DNA of 64,000 nucleotides, from assembly GCF_018336815.1 (NCBI RefSeq), contig NZ_CP050497.1, forward strand, positions 1,922,001 to 1,986,000. Reading direction: 5' to 3'. Of the stretch, positions 8,055 through 15,969 are shown one piece after another. The DNA is from Treponema vincentii. GTDB taxonomy: Bacteria > Spirochaetota > Spirochaetia > Treponematales > Treponemataceae. The stretch's first letter is position 1; each line of letters opens with the position of its first letter. Made by a program: the position numbers and the translations under genes. The notes under the pieces are model-generated. The model saw only the letters and a program-made list of their open reading frames with translations, was not told where the DNA came from and searched no databases.

Positions 8055-9278
8055 ATGGGATTGATAACAGCGGCAGTCAGCGCAGTAGGCGGCGGTTTAG
8101 CGGATCAGTGGCTTGAAGTTGTCGAAGCGGATGATATGGGTGAGGGCATTGTACTCGCAAAGGGTGTACCGGTACGCACGGATAAGCGCAACAGGAATAC
8201 CAAAGGCTCAAGCGATGTCATTTCCAACGGGTCGATTATTCACGTTAATCAAAATCAGTTTATGATGCTGGTAGACGGCGGAAAAATTATCGACTACACG
8301 GCGGAGCCGGGATATTTTAAGGTTGATAACAGTTCCGCGCCCTCCCTTTTCAGCGGTAGTTTTGGCGATGCCTTAAAAGAAACATTCGGCCGCTTTAAAT
8401 TCGGCGGAACAACACCGATGAAGCAGGAAGTATTCTATATCAATTTACAGGAAATCAAAGGCATTAAGTTTGGTACGCCTAATCCGCTCCAGTATTTTGA
8501 TAATTTTTATAATGCGGAGCTTTTTTTGCGGGCATTCGGAAACTACTCTATCAAAATAACCGATCCTATCAAATTCTTTAAAGAAGCCTGCCCCCGAAAT
8601 GCAACGCACGTACATATCGATGAAATCAACGAGCAGTATTTAACCGAATTTTTAGAGGCATTGCAGGCAGCAATCAGCCAGATGTCGATGGAAGGTGAGC
8701 GGATTTCGTTTATTCCGTCAAAGGGAACGATCCTCAGTAAGCACATGTCGCAAATTCTCGATGATTCGTGGAAAGACCTGCGCGGTATGGAGGTACTGGC
8801 GGTCGGTATCGCAAGCATCACGTATGACGACAGCTCCAAAGAACTCATCAATATGAGAAACAAAGGCGCAATGCTCGGCGATCCTTCTATCCGTGAAGGG
8901 TATGTGCAGGGGGCTATTGCGCGGGGTATGGAAGCAGCAGGTTCCAATCAGGCAGGCGCCGGTATGGCATTCATGGGCATGGGAATGGGCATGAACGCAG
9001 GCGGAAACTTTATGGGACAGGCAAGCCAAACCAATATGCAGCAGATGCAAATGCAGCAAGCAACTCAACATACTGCACAGCAAACCGCCGCGGCGGGACA
9101 AGCCGCTCAAGGAAAAGCGGCAGGCGAATGGTTCTGCACCGAATGCGGACATAAGAATACCGGTAAGTTCTGCGCGGAATGCGGCACGCCGAAACCGGCA
9201 GGAAATAATTGCCCCTCATGCGGCGCAGAAGTCAAACCGGGCACAAAATTCTGCTCCGAGTGCGGCGCTAAACTGTAG
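8055..9278 (+). CDS. SPFH/virion-core-like protein with C-terminal double zinc ribbon (YdjI-like)
   Basis: 407 residues. Residues about 1-280 match the YdjI-type SPFH domain (GLADQWLEVVEADDMGEG, then NQFMMLVDGGKIIDYTAEPG). A Met/Gln-rich linker (about 300-355) leads to two four-cysteine ribbons, CTECGHKNTGKFCAECG and CPSCGAEVKPGTKFCSECG. In Bacillus, YdjI sits with YdjG and YdjH, which recruit the envelope-stress protein PspA to the membrane. Here the next two genes are homologues of those two partners, but no PspA homologue is in the window. AGAGGAG precedes the ATG. A nested repeat element (9358-9600) separates this gene from the zinc-ribbon gene. Confidence 0.88.
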   Translation: MGLITAAVSAVGGGLADQWLEVVEADDMGEGIVLAKGVPVRTDKRNRNTKGSSDVISNGSIIHVNQNQFMMLVDGGKIIDYTAEPGYFKVDNSSAPSLFSGSFGDALKETFGRFKFGGTTPMKQEVFYINLQEIKGIKFGTPNPLQYFDNFYNAELFLRAFGNYSIKITDPIKFFKEACPRNATHVHIDEINEQYLTEFLEALQAAISQMSMEGERISFIPSKGTILSKHMSQILDDSWKDLRGMEVLAVGIASITYDDSSKELINMRNKGAMLGDPSIREGYVQGAIARGMEAAGSNQAGAGMAFMGMGMGMNAGGNFMGQASQTNMQQMQMQQATQHTAQQTAAAGQAAQGKAAGEWFCTECGHKNTGKFCAECGTPKPAGNNCPSCGAEVKPGTKFCSECGAKL

Positions 9279-9357
9279 CACGACCGCAAATCTTAGAATT
9301 AAGCGGATTTAAGGCAACTGCAGTGAAAATATTCCAAGCAGTTGGCTTCTTTGTTCC

Positions 9358-9600
9358 GCGAAATTTTGAAAAAATTTCGCTTTATGTTTCAGAAGAAGGG
9401 TAAACACATTAGATGGATAAATCAAATTCCGCAGAATAAGAGACGACTGTGTATAACCAATACTTTTGAAAATAGTGGCACCGGATACAAGGCACGAGCA
9501 AAAATAAAGCGGAGGCGTACTTGTTGTACGTCGAGCAGTTATTTTTGTGCAGTAACGCTGTAGACGGTGTGCATATTTTCAAAAGTCTGATGTGGTTACC
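9358..9600 (+). repeat. composite GCATCAGA-arm palindromic element, copy 1 (with nested 123-bp element)
   Basis: A 9-10 bp AAATTTT hairpin at 9358-9380 adjoins the element. The left arm GGTAAACACATTAGA (9399-9413) and right arm TCTGATGTGGTTACC (9586-9600) are inverted repeats with two mismatches. A CTTTTGAAAATA element fills 9463-9585, ending exactly at the right arm. The Shine-Dalgarno of the next gene starts six bases later. Confidence 0.75.
9463..9585 (-). repeat. 123-bp CTTTTGAAAATA element, copy a
   Basis: Perfect 12-bp terminal inverted repeats (CTTTTGAAAATA at 9463-9474, TATTTTCAAAAG at 9574-9585). Read on the minus strand it aligns with copies at 24966, 29718, 31689 and 50719. Central arms and a GTAC-AACAA-GTAC hairpin are conserved in structure. 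Confidence 0.8.
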
Positions 9601-9616
9601 TTGTAAGAGGAATGAG

Positions 9617-10732
9617 ATGAGTATAATAAACTACAAATGCCCTGCGTGCGGGGCGCCGATTGAGTTTAACCCGCGATTGGGCAAATTTAAATGCGGATAC
9701 TGTTTTACCGAGCATACGGAAGAAGAACTGACTGCCTATCTCGAAAAACTGCAAGCTAAAACCGCCGGAGCGGACAGCAATGCAGCAGAATCCGGCACGA
9801 TAAACAGCGGAAATGCTGATAGGGTTGCAGCTTTCGGAACCGGCATCACTGAAAAAGGCGGACAGACCGTTAAGGCATACCAATGCGCCAACTGCGGCGC
9901 AGAAGTTGTTGCGGGAGATACCTCGACGGCCGTGTTTTGCTACTACTGCCACAGCCCGGTGGTTATAACCGACCGGCTCAAGGGCGATTTTAAACCCGAC
10001 CGCATTATCCCGTTTAAGGTCGATAAAAAGATCGCCATACAGAAATTCTTGCAATGGGCGGGCAAAAAGAAATTTACCCCGAAAGGCTTTACGAGTGAAA
10101 TGCAGCAGGAAAAAATTACCGGCGTCTACCTCCCCTACTGGCAGGCGGATATCGATGCAAAGGTGGACTACCATGCGGTCGGTGTGAACGTTACCCGCTG
10201 GTCAAGCGGAGACCGTGACTATGTAAAAACCGATAAATACAAAATCGACCGCACCGGTGATATCGCCGTAAACAACCTGCAAAAGCTTGCGTTTTCAAAA
10301 ATCGACGAATCGTTACTCAATACCATTACTCCCTATGATGAAGCGGAGATGAAGCCTTTTTCCGCAGGGTATTTAGCGGGCTTTTTTGCCGAACAATACA
10401 CCGAAGATAAAGAAGCAATAAAACCTGCATTAATGACACAAGCAAAACAAACCGCAGCGGCACTTATCAAAGAGTCAACGACTTGTACTCATTTTGAATC
10501 GGAAAAAGATTCAACCGCGTATTCCGTCCGCGATCAACGGTATGTGTTACTCCCCTCGTGGATTCTTACCTACATCTATCACGGTAAGCCGTATGTATTT
10601 GCCGTAAACGGTCAAACCGGTAAAACCTGCGGGGAGCTGCCGCTGGATAAGGCAAAGGTAGCGCTGACATCGGGGCTTCTCGGCGTCGTATTCGGCGTGC
10701 TCATGTTCTTGGGAGGGATGTTTATATGGTAA
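9617..10732 (+). CDS. TFIIB-type zinc-ribbon membrane protein (YdjG-like)
   Basis: 371 residues from the ATG at 9617, chosen because AGAGG lies just upstream; a longer open frame back to 9521 runs through the repeat element. The N-terminus has a ribbon CPACGAPIEF...CGYC, then a second, CANCGAEVV...CYYCHSPVV near residue 100. The middle part is an uncharacterised soluble domain, and residues about 345-368 form one transmembrane helix. It corresponds to YdjG, which with YdjH anchors PspA in B. subtilis. The stop overlaps the start of the TPM gene by 7 bases, showing translational coupling. Confidence 0.85.
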   Translation: MSIINYKCPACGAPIEFNPRLGKFKCGYCFTEHTEEELTAYLEKLQAKTAGADSNAAESGTINSGNADRVAAFGTGITEKGGQTVKAYQCANCGAEVVAGDTSTAVFCYYCHSPVVITDRLKGDFKPDRIIPFKVDKKIAIQKFLQWAGKKKFTPKGFTSEMQQEKITGVYLPYWQADIDAKVDYHAVGVNVTRWSSGDRDYVKTDKYKIDRTGDIAVNNLQKLAFSKIDESLLNTITPYDEAEMKPFSAGYLAGFFAEQYTEDKEAIKPALMTQAKQTAAALIKESTTCTHFESEKDSTAYSVRDQRYVLLPSWILTYIYHGKPYVFAVNGQTGKTCGELPLDKAKVALTSGLLGVVFGVLMFLGGMFIW

Positions 10733-11625
10733 CGATGATGACACCGGTATGTTCAAAAAAACATACCTATAAAAAACGGTTTATGACGATTTTGTTCTGC
10801 TGCTTGCTCCCCTTTATGCTCTGTGCAGACCCGAGTGATGCAGACGAATGGGATGAGAAAGCAACTGACTGGAATGCAGACGAACTTTTCGCCGCGATTC
10901 AACAATATAGCGGAAAAGCAGTCGTCGATATGGCAGGCATCCTGACGCTCAGCGAACAACAGGAAATAGCGGCACGCTTTACGGAATTTTCCGAAAACGA
11001 AAAAACGGATGCGTCAGTGGTACTGGTTCCCGACACCGGTGATTTGACGGCGGAAGCTTATGCAGATGATTTCTTTGATTACGGCGGCTACGGCTACGGA
11101 GAAGACCGCGATGGAATCTTGCTTTTAATCGTAACAGGATACGGCGACGGCAGCGGAAGAAAAGCGCATATTTCAACCTCAGGTAAGCGTACTATCAATA
11201 CCGTTACCGATTCCCGTATTGATGATCTGCTCGATGCGCTCATCGACGGAGGAGCGGCGGATGGAAATTATGCCGCCGGTATCAATGCATATATCGATAA
11301 GCTGAACACCATAATCCAATCACCGGAACAAGCAGCTGCTGCAAAACTGAAAAGCAGTCTCTTATTTGCCCTCGGAACCGGTGTTTTCGTGTTTTTAATC
11401 AGTTTCTTGGTTTTATTAAAACGCTATAAAATCGCCGGCGCAAAACCGTACTACAATCGGACGGAGCAAACAAAAGTACATTTTGATTCCGTAAACGATC
11501 CGCTCATCAGTACCAATACGATAAGCACGGTACGGCCTAAAAACAATTCAAGCGGCAGCTCCGGAAGCTCCACACATACGTCGTCAAGCGGACGCTCTCA
11601 CGGCGGCGGCGGAAGATCGTTTTAA
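10726..11625 (+). CDS. TPM-domain membrane protein (YdjH/YgcG-like)
   Basis: 299 residues. A signal-anchor (about 18-35) is followed by a TPM phosphatase-like domain (VVDMAGILTLSEQQEIAARF, then VLVPDTGD, GYGEDRDGILLLIV). A transmembrane helix lies at about 208-228, and a Ser/Gly/His-rich low-complexity tail ends in SHGGGGRSF, typical of YgcG proteins. Translation is probably coupled to the previous gene (overlap ATGGTAA). Together the three genes form a ydjI-ydjG-ydjH-like envelope-stress unit. The ATG at 10726 may be followed by better starts at 10735 or 10738. Confidence 0.85.
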   Translation: MVTMMTPVCSKKHTYKKRFMTILFCCLLPFMLCADPSDADEWDEKATDWNADELFAAIQQYSGKAVVDMAGILTLSEQQEIAARFTEFSENEKTDASVVLVPDTGDLTAEAYADDFFDYGGYGYGEDRDGILLLIVTGYGDGSGRKAHISTSGKRTINTVTDSRIDDLLDALIDGGAADGNYAAGINAYIDKLNTIIQSPEQAAAAKLKSSLLFALGTGVFVFLISFLVLLKRYKIAGAKPYYNRTEQTKVHFDSVNDPLISTNTISTVRPKNNSSGSSGSSTHTSSSGRSHGGGGRSF

Positions 11626-11700
11626 GTTTTAAGCGGGTGCCTTTCGGGCATCTTAAAAAACTCAAGGTTTTTTGAGGTTCATGAATATCATTCAATTAAC

Positions 11701-11727
11701 ATCCCCCGACACAGCGCATCGGGGGAT
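11701..11727. terminator. CCCC/GGGG hairpin, copy 2, between convergent genes
   Basis: Perfect 9-bp arms ATCCCCCGA and TCGGGGGAT flank CACAGCGCA. It lies between the TPM gene and the convergent lipoprotein gene. No clear T tract follows, so it may be a REP-like hairpin rather than a true terminator. Confidence 0.5.
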
Positions 11728-11749
11728 TAGATCGTCTGTTCAAACAGTG

Positions 11750-13696
11750 CTATTCCAAAACAAGATTGACTTTAACGACTTTTTTACCGCCTTCTTCCAC
11801 AGCAAAATCGGGGTTTGCCTGCCCTTCAAGTATTGTCTGTCCTTCTGAGCCGGGAATTTTTGTACCGTTGACTTCCCAATGCTTTACCTGTTGCCCGGGT
11901 AATAATTTTGCCTTCAGTATTGCATACAGATAGGCAGGGCCTTCATAGCCCGAAGTGATTGGTGCACCGGTAACGGTTCTACACTCGATTGATGCAGCAG
12001 GGGTAAATTGCGCAGTCAGTACTTGCGGATGTTTAACGGTAAAACCGATGCGGACAACCTTGTTGCCGCCCTCTTGGACTGCATCGTTTATATCAAGCGA
12101 ATAGCTGTTATCGGGTTTATACGTATACTCTTTTGTGTTAAAAAATATCTTATCTATGTCTATGCCGCCCGGTACCTGCGGATAAACACGCAATTGGGTA
12201 CCTGCATCGATCGTTTGTCCGGTCGTTATGCCATGCATACCGGAAAGAGGAGCCACTACCTTCACAAGCGTAGGATCGAATTTAATAACAACAGAACCGG
12301 CTGACAGTTTGGTTGTATAGGTTACCGTAATAACCTTATCCAAACCGTCGGGAACCGCATCGGCGATGTTTACCGTATAGAGATAATGTTCTTTGACCTC
12401 TTTAGTACCGTTGATAAGCCACTTGTCGAAAACCTGACCGGTAGGAAGACTTTTAACCCCGAACCAAAGTGAGACGCCCTCGTAAACAGTAGCCCCGTTA
12501 TTGAGTGTACCGCTGCCGTTTTTATACACTTCGACCTTGCTCTCGTCAAACTTTACAACAACCGCGGCAGCGGGCTTAGTGGTATACGTTACCGTAATAA
12601 CTTTATTCGAACCGTCGCTAACTGCATCGGCAACGTTAACCGTGTAGTCATCGTAGTCGAGTTCTTTTGTGTTTACCTTCCACTTATCAACTTGCTGTCC
12701 CGCAGGGATATTCTTATCTCGAAAGCGTAACAACGTACCTTCAGAGACTTCGGAATTCGGTGGCAATAATTCATACCGATCGTTTTTTTCGTATCTGACA
12801 GTGAGGTTCTCAACATTATACTTGATGAAGATTTTTCCACCTCCGCCTGACGTAATCTGCCATTGTGCCGTATATGTCGTATCGGCCGCAGAAAATGTTG
12901 TAGGTGAAGGCAACGCGGGATTCCATCCTTTAAGCTCGGCATCCGCCTTGACGGGTTCCGGAGCAGTAAATGCTGTTCCGAATTTACCTGTTAGGGGTAT
13001 ATCGGCTGTATTACCGCTTACGTTTCCGCCGTTAAGCTTAAAGGTTACGTTTACCGTTTTGCGCTCGTAATAGAGTTTTACAACAGTACTGCCATCAGCG
13101 TTTATTGTCCCGCTTGTCTGTACGGAATCGTTTATTTTCGTAAGCGACGAATTGTAGTTAAAACCTTCGAAAGTTTTAGGAGTGTATACAGCAGTTGCTC
13201 CTGCAGTGTCGTGTAAACTTTCAGTATCCGATGGCACTACAGAATAGCCTCCTTCCGATTTTTCTTTATAGTGTTGTACTATATAAGAAGCTTGACCTAC
13301 CGGAAGCGATTCAAAAGAGACTTTGACCTCTACAGCCTTTGTGACGGTGTGCGTATAAGAACTTGACGTATTACCTGTAACAGCAGAGCCACCTACCCTC
13401 CATTCCTTTACTTTATAGTTTTTATCAGGCGTTGCCGTAAAGCTTACTTTTTTATCTTTCTCCACCTTCGTACCGGTTCCGATCGCTACATCGTTTACCT
13501 TTGCAGTAAGCGTACCGTGTTCGCCGTCTACACTAAAATTTACCGTAAATTTATCCACGGTCGGCACTTCATTGGGCACCACACTGTCTGTCGAACGCGG
13601 GCATGCCGTAAACATGAACAACGAGGCAATAGCCAGTACTGTCATTGTTGCCCATCCTCTAAGTATATTCGTTTTATTTAGATTCATTTTCATCAT
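11750..13696 (-). CDS. large repeat lipoprotein with InlB/Listeria-Bacteroides-type domains
   Basis: 648 residues from the ATG at 13696, which has GGGAG five bases upstream; an upstream in-frame ATG at 13744 lacks this. The signal peptide ends in a lipobox with Cys32 (MFTAC). The first domain (about 45-130, FSVDGEHGTLTAKVNDV) is an InlB-type repeat, and the second (about 130-275) is MucBP/Flg_new-like (IVQHYKEKSEGGYSVV, then TFKLNGGNVSGN). Four units of about 85-90 residues follow, each with VDKWKVN- or FDKWLING-like cores and DAV-DG-NKVITVTYTTK ends. This is a cell-surface protein of unknown ligand. Its leader carries the second heptamer array and promoter. Confidence 0.88.
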   Translation of the reverse strand: MMKMNLNKTNILRGWATMTVLAIASLFMFTACPRSTDSVVPNEVPTVDKFTVNFSVDGEHGTLTAKVNDVAIGTGTKVEKDKKVSFTATPDKNYKVKEWRVGGSAVTGNTSSSYTHTVTKAVEVKVSFESLPVGQASYIVQHYKEKSEGGYSVVPSDTESLHDTAGATAVYTPKTFEGFNYNSSLTKINDSVQTSGTINADGSTVVKLYYERKTVNVTFKLNGGNVSGNTADIPLTGKFGTAFTAPEPVKADAELKGWNPALPSPTTFSAADTTYTAQWQITSGGGGKIFIKYNVENLTVRYEKNDRYELLPPNSEVSEGTLLRFRDKNIPAGQQVDKWKVNTKELDYDDYTVNVADAVSDGSNKVITVTYTTKPAAAVVVKFDESKVEVYKNGSGTLNNGATVYEGVSLWFGVKSLPTGQVFDKWLINGTKEVKEHYLYTVNIADAVPDGLDKVITVTYTTKLSAGSVVIKFDPTLVKVVAPLSGMHGITTGQTIDAGTQLRVYPQVPGGIDIDKIFFNTKEYTYKPDNSYSLDINDAVQEGGNKVVRIGFTVKHPQVLTAQFTPAASIECRTVTGAPITSGYEGPAYLYAILKAKLLPGQQVKHWEVNGTKIPGSEGQTILEGQANPDFAVEEGGKKVVKVNLVLE

Positions 13697-13998
13697 AAAA
13701 TCTCCCTTAATTAGTATGCTGCAACCGCAAAAAACGGTTTTCATAATTCTCTTACCCTGATATGACCGACTGCCGACCCCAGCGATATAAAGCGGTATTG
13801 CACAAGTGTTTGTAATATCCTACTCTACAGCCTTTCGCAGCAACGCATGGCATTTTCCGGGACGCAAAAAAGCTGTTTATGTACACCATGAGAAAAAGGA
13901 ATATGCGTATCTTGATTCGTATCCGATAGACTTAAAACTGCGGAAAGGTGATGATGCTGTTTGTAAGGAGAAGATAAAAAACTATCTAAATAAGATTC

Positions 13999-14048
13999 GC
14001 TGTGAGCTGTGAGCTGTGAGCTGTGAGCTGTGAGCTGTGAGCTGTGAG
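13999..14048 (-). repeat. heptamer tandem array, CACAGCT x 7.1 (minus strand)
   Basis: Fifty bases of perfect GCTGTGA repeats on the plus strand, the complement of the array at 1589-1678. Both flanks resemble those of that array: GGGCTTGACACGC before it, and TATTTAGATA plus TTTTATCTT after it. It lies about 300 bases upstream of the lipoprotein start at 13696. Confidence 0.97.
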
Positions 14049-14049
14049 A

Positions 14050-14077
14050 ATTGTATTACCGACTATGAGCGTGTCAA
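14050..14077 (-). promoter_or_regulatory. predicted sigma-70 promoter of lipoprotein leader 2
   Basis: On the minus strand, TTGACA (14077-14072) and TACAAT (14055-14050) are 16 bases apart, immediately upstream of the heptamer array. The same geometry occurs at 1559-1586. Confidence 0.65.
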
Positions 14078-14266
14078 GCCCTGTATACCGATTTTGCTCC
14101 GATATGGTGTCCGCTTTGGAAATAAGATTTTTATACTGTGATAATCCAATTCTGCGACTCAACATATGTATTATTATAGAGTCCAAAATCCGAAAACGCA
14201 AGAGAAAAGTTAAGTGGCTATTAGGGAAATGCTGATTATTTTGCATTCGAATTAATCAGCGTTTCC

Positions 14267-15637
14267 TTAGACAAGAGACAAAAGCCAATCTTTTAAATTT
14301 TTTGCGGATGAACATTCAAGTACCGGCACATCTGTTATTTGCGGATTATATTCCAAGCGAGTGGGTACCGATGGGTATATTCCCGTTGCCGTTCTCACCG
14401 CTTCAGAATGAAATGCAGGATGCGTTATTTCCGGGATAATCGTGATGCATGAATGCGCAGTGTGTTCATCGGATACCCAACGGGGCAGCGAACCGGTATT
14501 CATACAAAAGTTTTCGACAGGATTATGCCCATCCGCTATCGCTTGACCGTTTTTTATCGAACCCCACGCCTGCCATACTTCTGCGACGTCGGAACTGATA
14601 ATATACCCTGTCCGATCTTTACAGTCGCGCATTGCCTCTAACACAGAATCCTGATCAAATCGAAATAAGGCGACTTCCGGGGTACGTCTTTCAGGAGAAC
14701 TCTGCGTATAAAGCATCCTAAAGCGTCGACATTCTCCTTCATAGTCTCTTTCAGGAATACGGCAAGAAGCATTGACTGTTGTAATAAAACCGTTTATAGG
14801 CGCTCCCATTTTTTTTGCAAGTACGGCAGCATTGAGGGTGTTCGGCTGGTTTAACGAAGTACCGATAATCAGCTGAGGTTGCTCAATACTGTTATCATAA
14901 CCGGTTCGTGAAAGTACCGCCAATGCAGCATACATACAGCAACACACCTGCGATAATAGATAGCCGATATGTGCTGCATGAGGAATAAACAACTCCATCG
15001 AACCGATAATATCAGCATCTACTGCCGTTTCTTGAACCATCGTTTTACAGTCTGCCAGAGAGCCGTTGACGCAAAAGGTGTGAATATTTTTGGGAAGCAA
15101 CAGAATTTGCTGTTTTGTCATAGTCTGAAAAGTATCTTTCGAATCTTGAGGATATAAAAAAGTTGCATGAATATCTTCAAACTCGGAAAATGCTTTTGCA
15201 AGCGAAAGCGTTTCAAGCTCTGTTCCCGCAAAAAGAATATGCACCGGCTGCCCGCTGCACTGATAGAAATAATCAACCAGCTGCGCAGTAAACCGAGCGC
15301 CGAAATCGGTATAAGACCCGCCATCTCCATGGGTAAGTTCAATGATATAAGTACGGGGATCGATCGGAAACACCGGAACCCTGAAAGGAAACGCGCGTGC
15401 AATAAGGGTGTATAAATCGGATTCGGGAATAACATCCCGAAAAAATGCTCGAAACACTTCAAATGCAACATCACGAAAAGACGGCGGAGGATTTTTATAT
15501 ATCAGCGAATCGGGTAAAATCGGTATCTGACGAGGAATATAATTTCCCCCTTCCGCACTGTTTATCTTAAGTACCGTTTCTAAAGGAAGATATATGGAAG
15601 GCTCTCTCACATTATAAAAAGATATGGACGGTTGCAT
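14267..15637 (-). CDS. threonine synthase-like protein lacking the PLP lysine
   Basis: 456 residues that align by eye along the whole of ThrC: N-terminal FYNVREPS, then HGDGGSYTDFGARF where ThrC has HGPTLAFKDFGARF, LFAGTELET where ThrC has the phosphate loop TATSGDTG, and IIGTSLNQPNTLNAAVLAKKMG where ThrC has VSVPSGNFGDLTAGLLAKSLG. The PLP-binding Lys is replaced by Thr, and the phosphate-binding Ser/Gly/Asn residues are lost, so it should not work as a threonine synthase. This points to a pseudoenzyme or a new role. No other thr genes are nearby. The start is supported by only a weak AAAGAAAT. Confidence 0.8.
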   Translation of the reverse strand: MQPSISFYNVREPSIYLPLETVLKINSAEGGNYIPRQIPILPDSLIYKNPPPSFRDVAFEVFRAFFRDVIPESDLYTLIARAFPFRVPVFPIDPRTYIIELTHGDGGSYTDFGARFTAQLVDYFYQCSGQPVHILFAGTELETLSLAKAFSEFEDIHATFLYPQDSKDTFQTMTKQQILLLPKNIHTFCVNGSLADCKTMVQETAVDADIIGSMELFIPHAAHIGYLLSQVCCCMYAALAVLSRTGYDNSIEQPQLIIGTSLNQPNTLNAAVLAKKMGAPINGFITTVNASCRIPERDYEGECRRFRMLYTQSSPERRTPEVALFRFDQDSVLEAMRDCKDRTGYIISSDVAEVWQAWGSIKNGQAIADGHNPVENFCMNTGSLPRWVSDEHTAHSCITIIPEITHPAFHSEAVRTATGIYPSVPTRLEYNPQITDVPVLECSSAKNLKDWLLSLV

Positions 15638-15734
15638 ATTTCTTTATAGCATAGATATACCGTGATTTCAATCATATACCGTATGTTTTAAAAGCAATCG
15701 CACTGGAAATATTTAAAGCGATTGCTTTTCTTCC

Positions 15735-15918
15735 GCGCAAAATTTTGTCAAAAATTTTGTGCAGTTTTTTTCAGGTGATAGATAAATGCATCCGACAGGT
15801 AAACATATATTGCAGAATAAACAGGCTGTGAGACCATTTGAACCGCGAAGAGGTTCAACTCTGGTTGAACAGCCTATTTATTCTGCGGGACATGCACCAA
15901 ATGTCTGATGCGTTTACC
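15735..15918 (+). repeat. composite GCATCAGA-arm palindromic element, copy 2
   Basis: An AAAATTTT hairpin (15735-15762) is followed by outer arms at 15781-15797 and 15902-15918 (ATGCATCCGACA/TGTCTGATGCGTTTACC). Inside are inner arms of 18 bases, GCAGAATAAACAGGCTGT and ACAGCCTATTTATTCTGC, with one mismatch. The element fills most of the 332-base divergent gap before the TPR gene. Confidence 0.75.
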
Positions 15919-15969
15919 CCGTTCCTCCGCTCGATAGACTTTTTTTCTCTTTTTCGCTATTTTTAATGT

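Noticed and set aside
13986-14246. Open frame on the minus strand ending in repeated SSQLTAH; likewise 29484-29765 with repeated SATQQLSN
   Set aside because: Both start upstream of the predicted promoters and are created by the tandem arrays.
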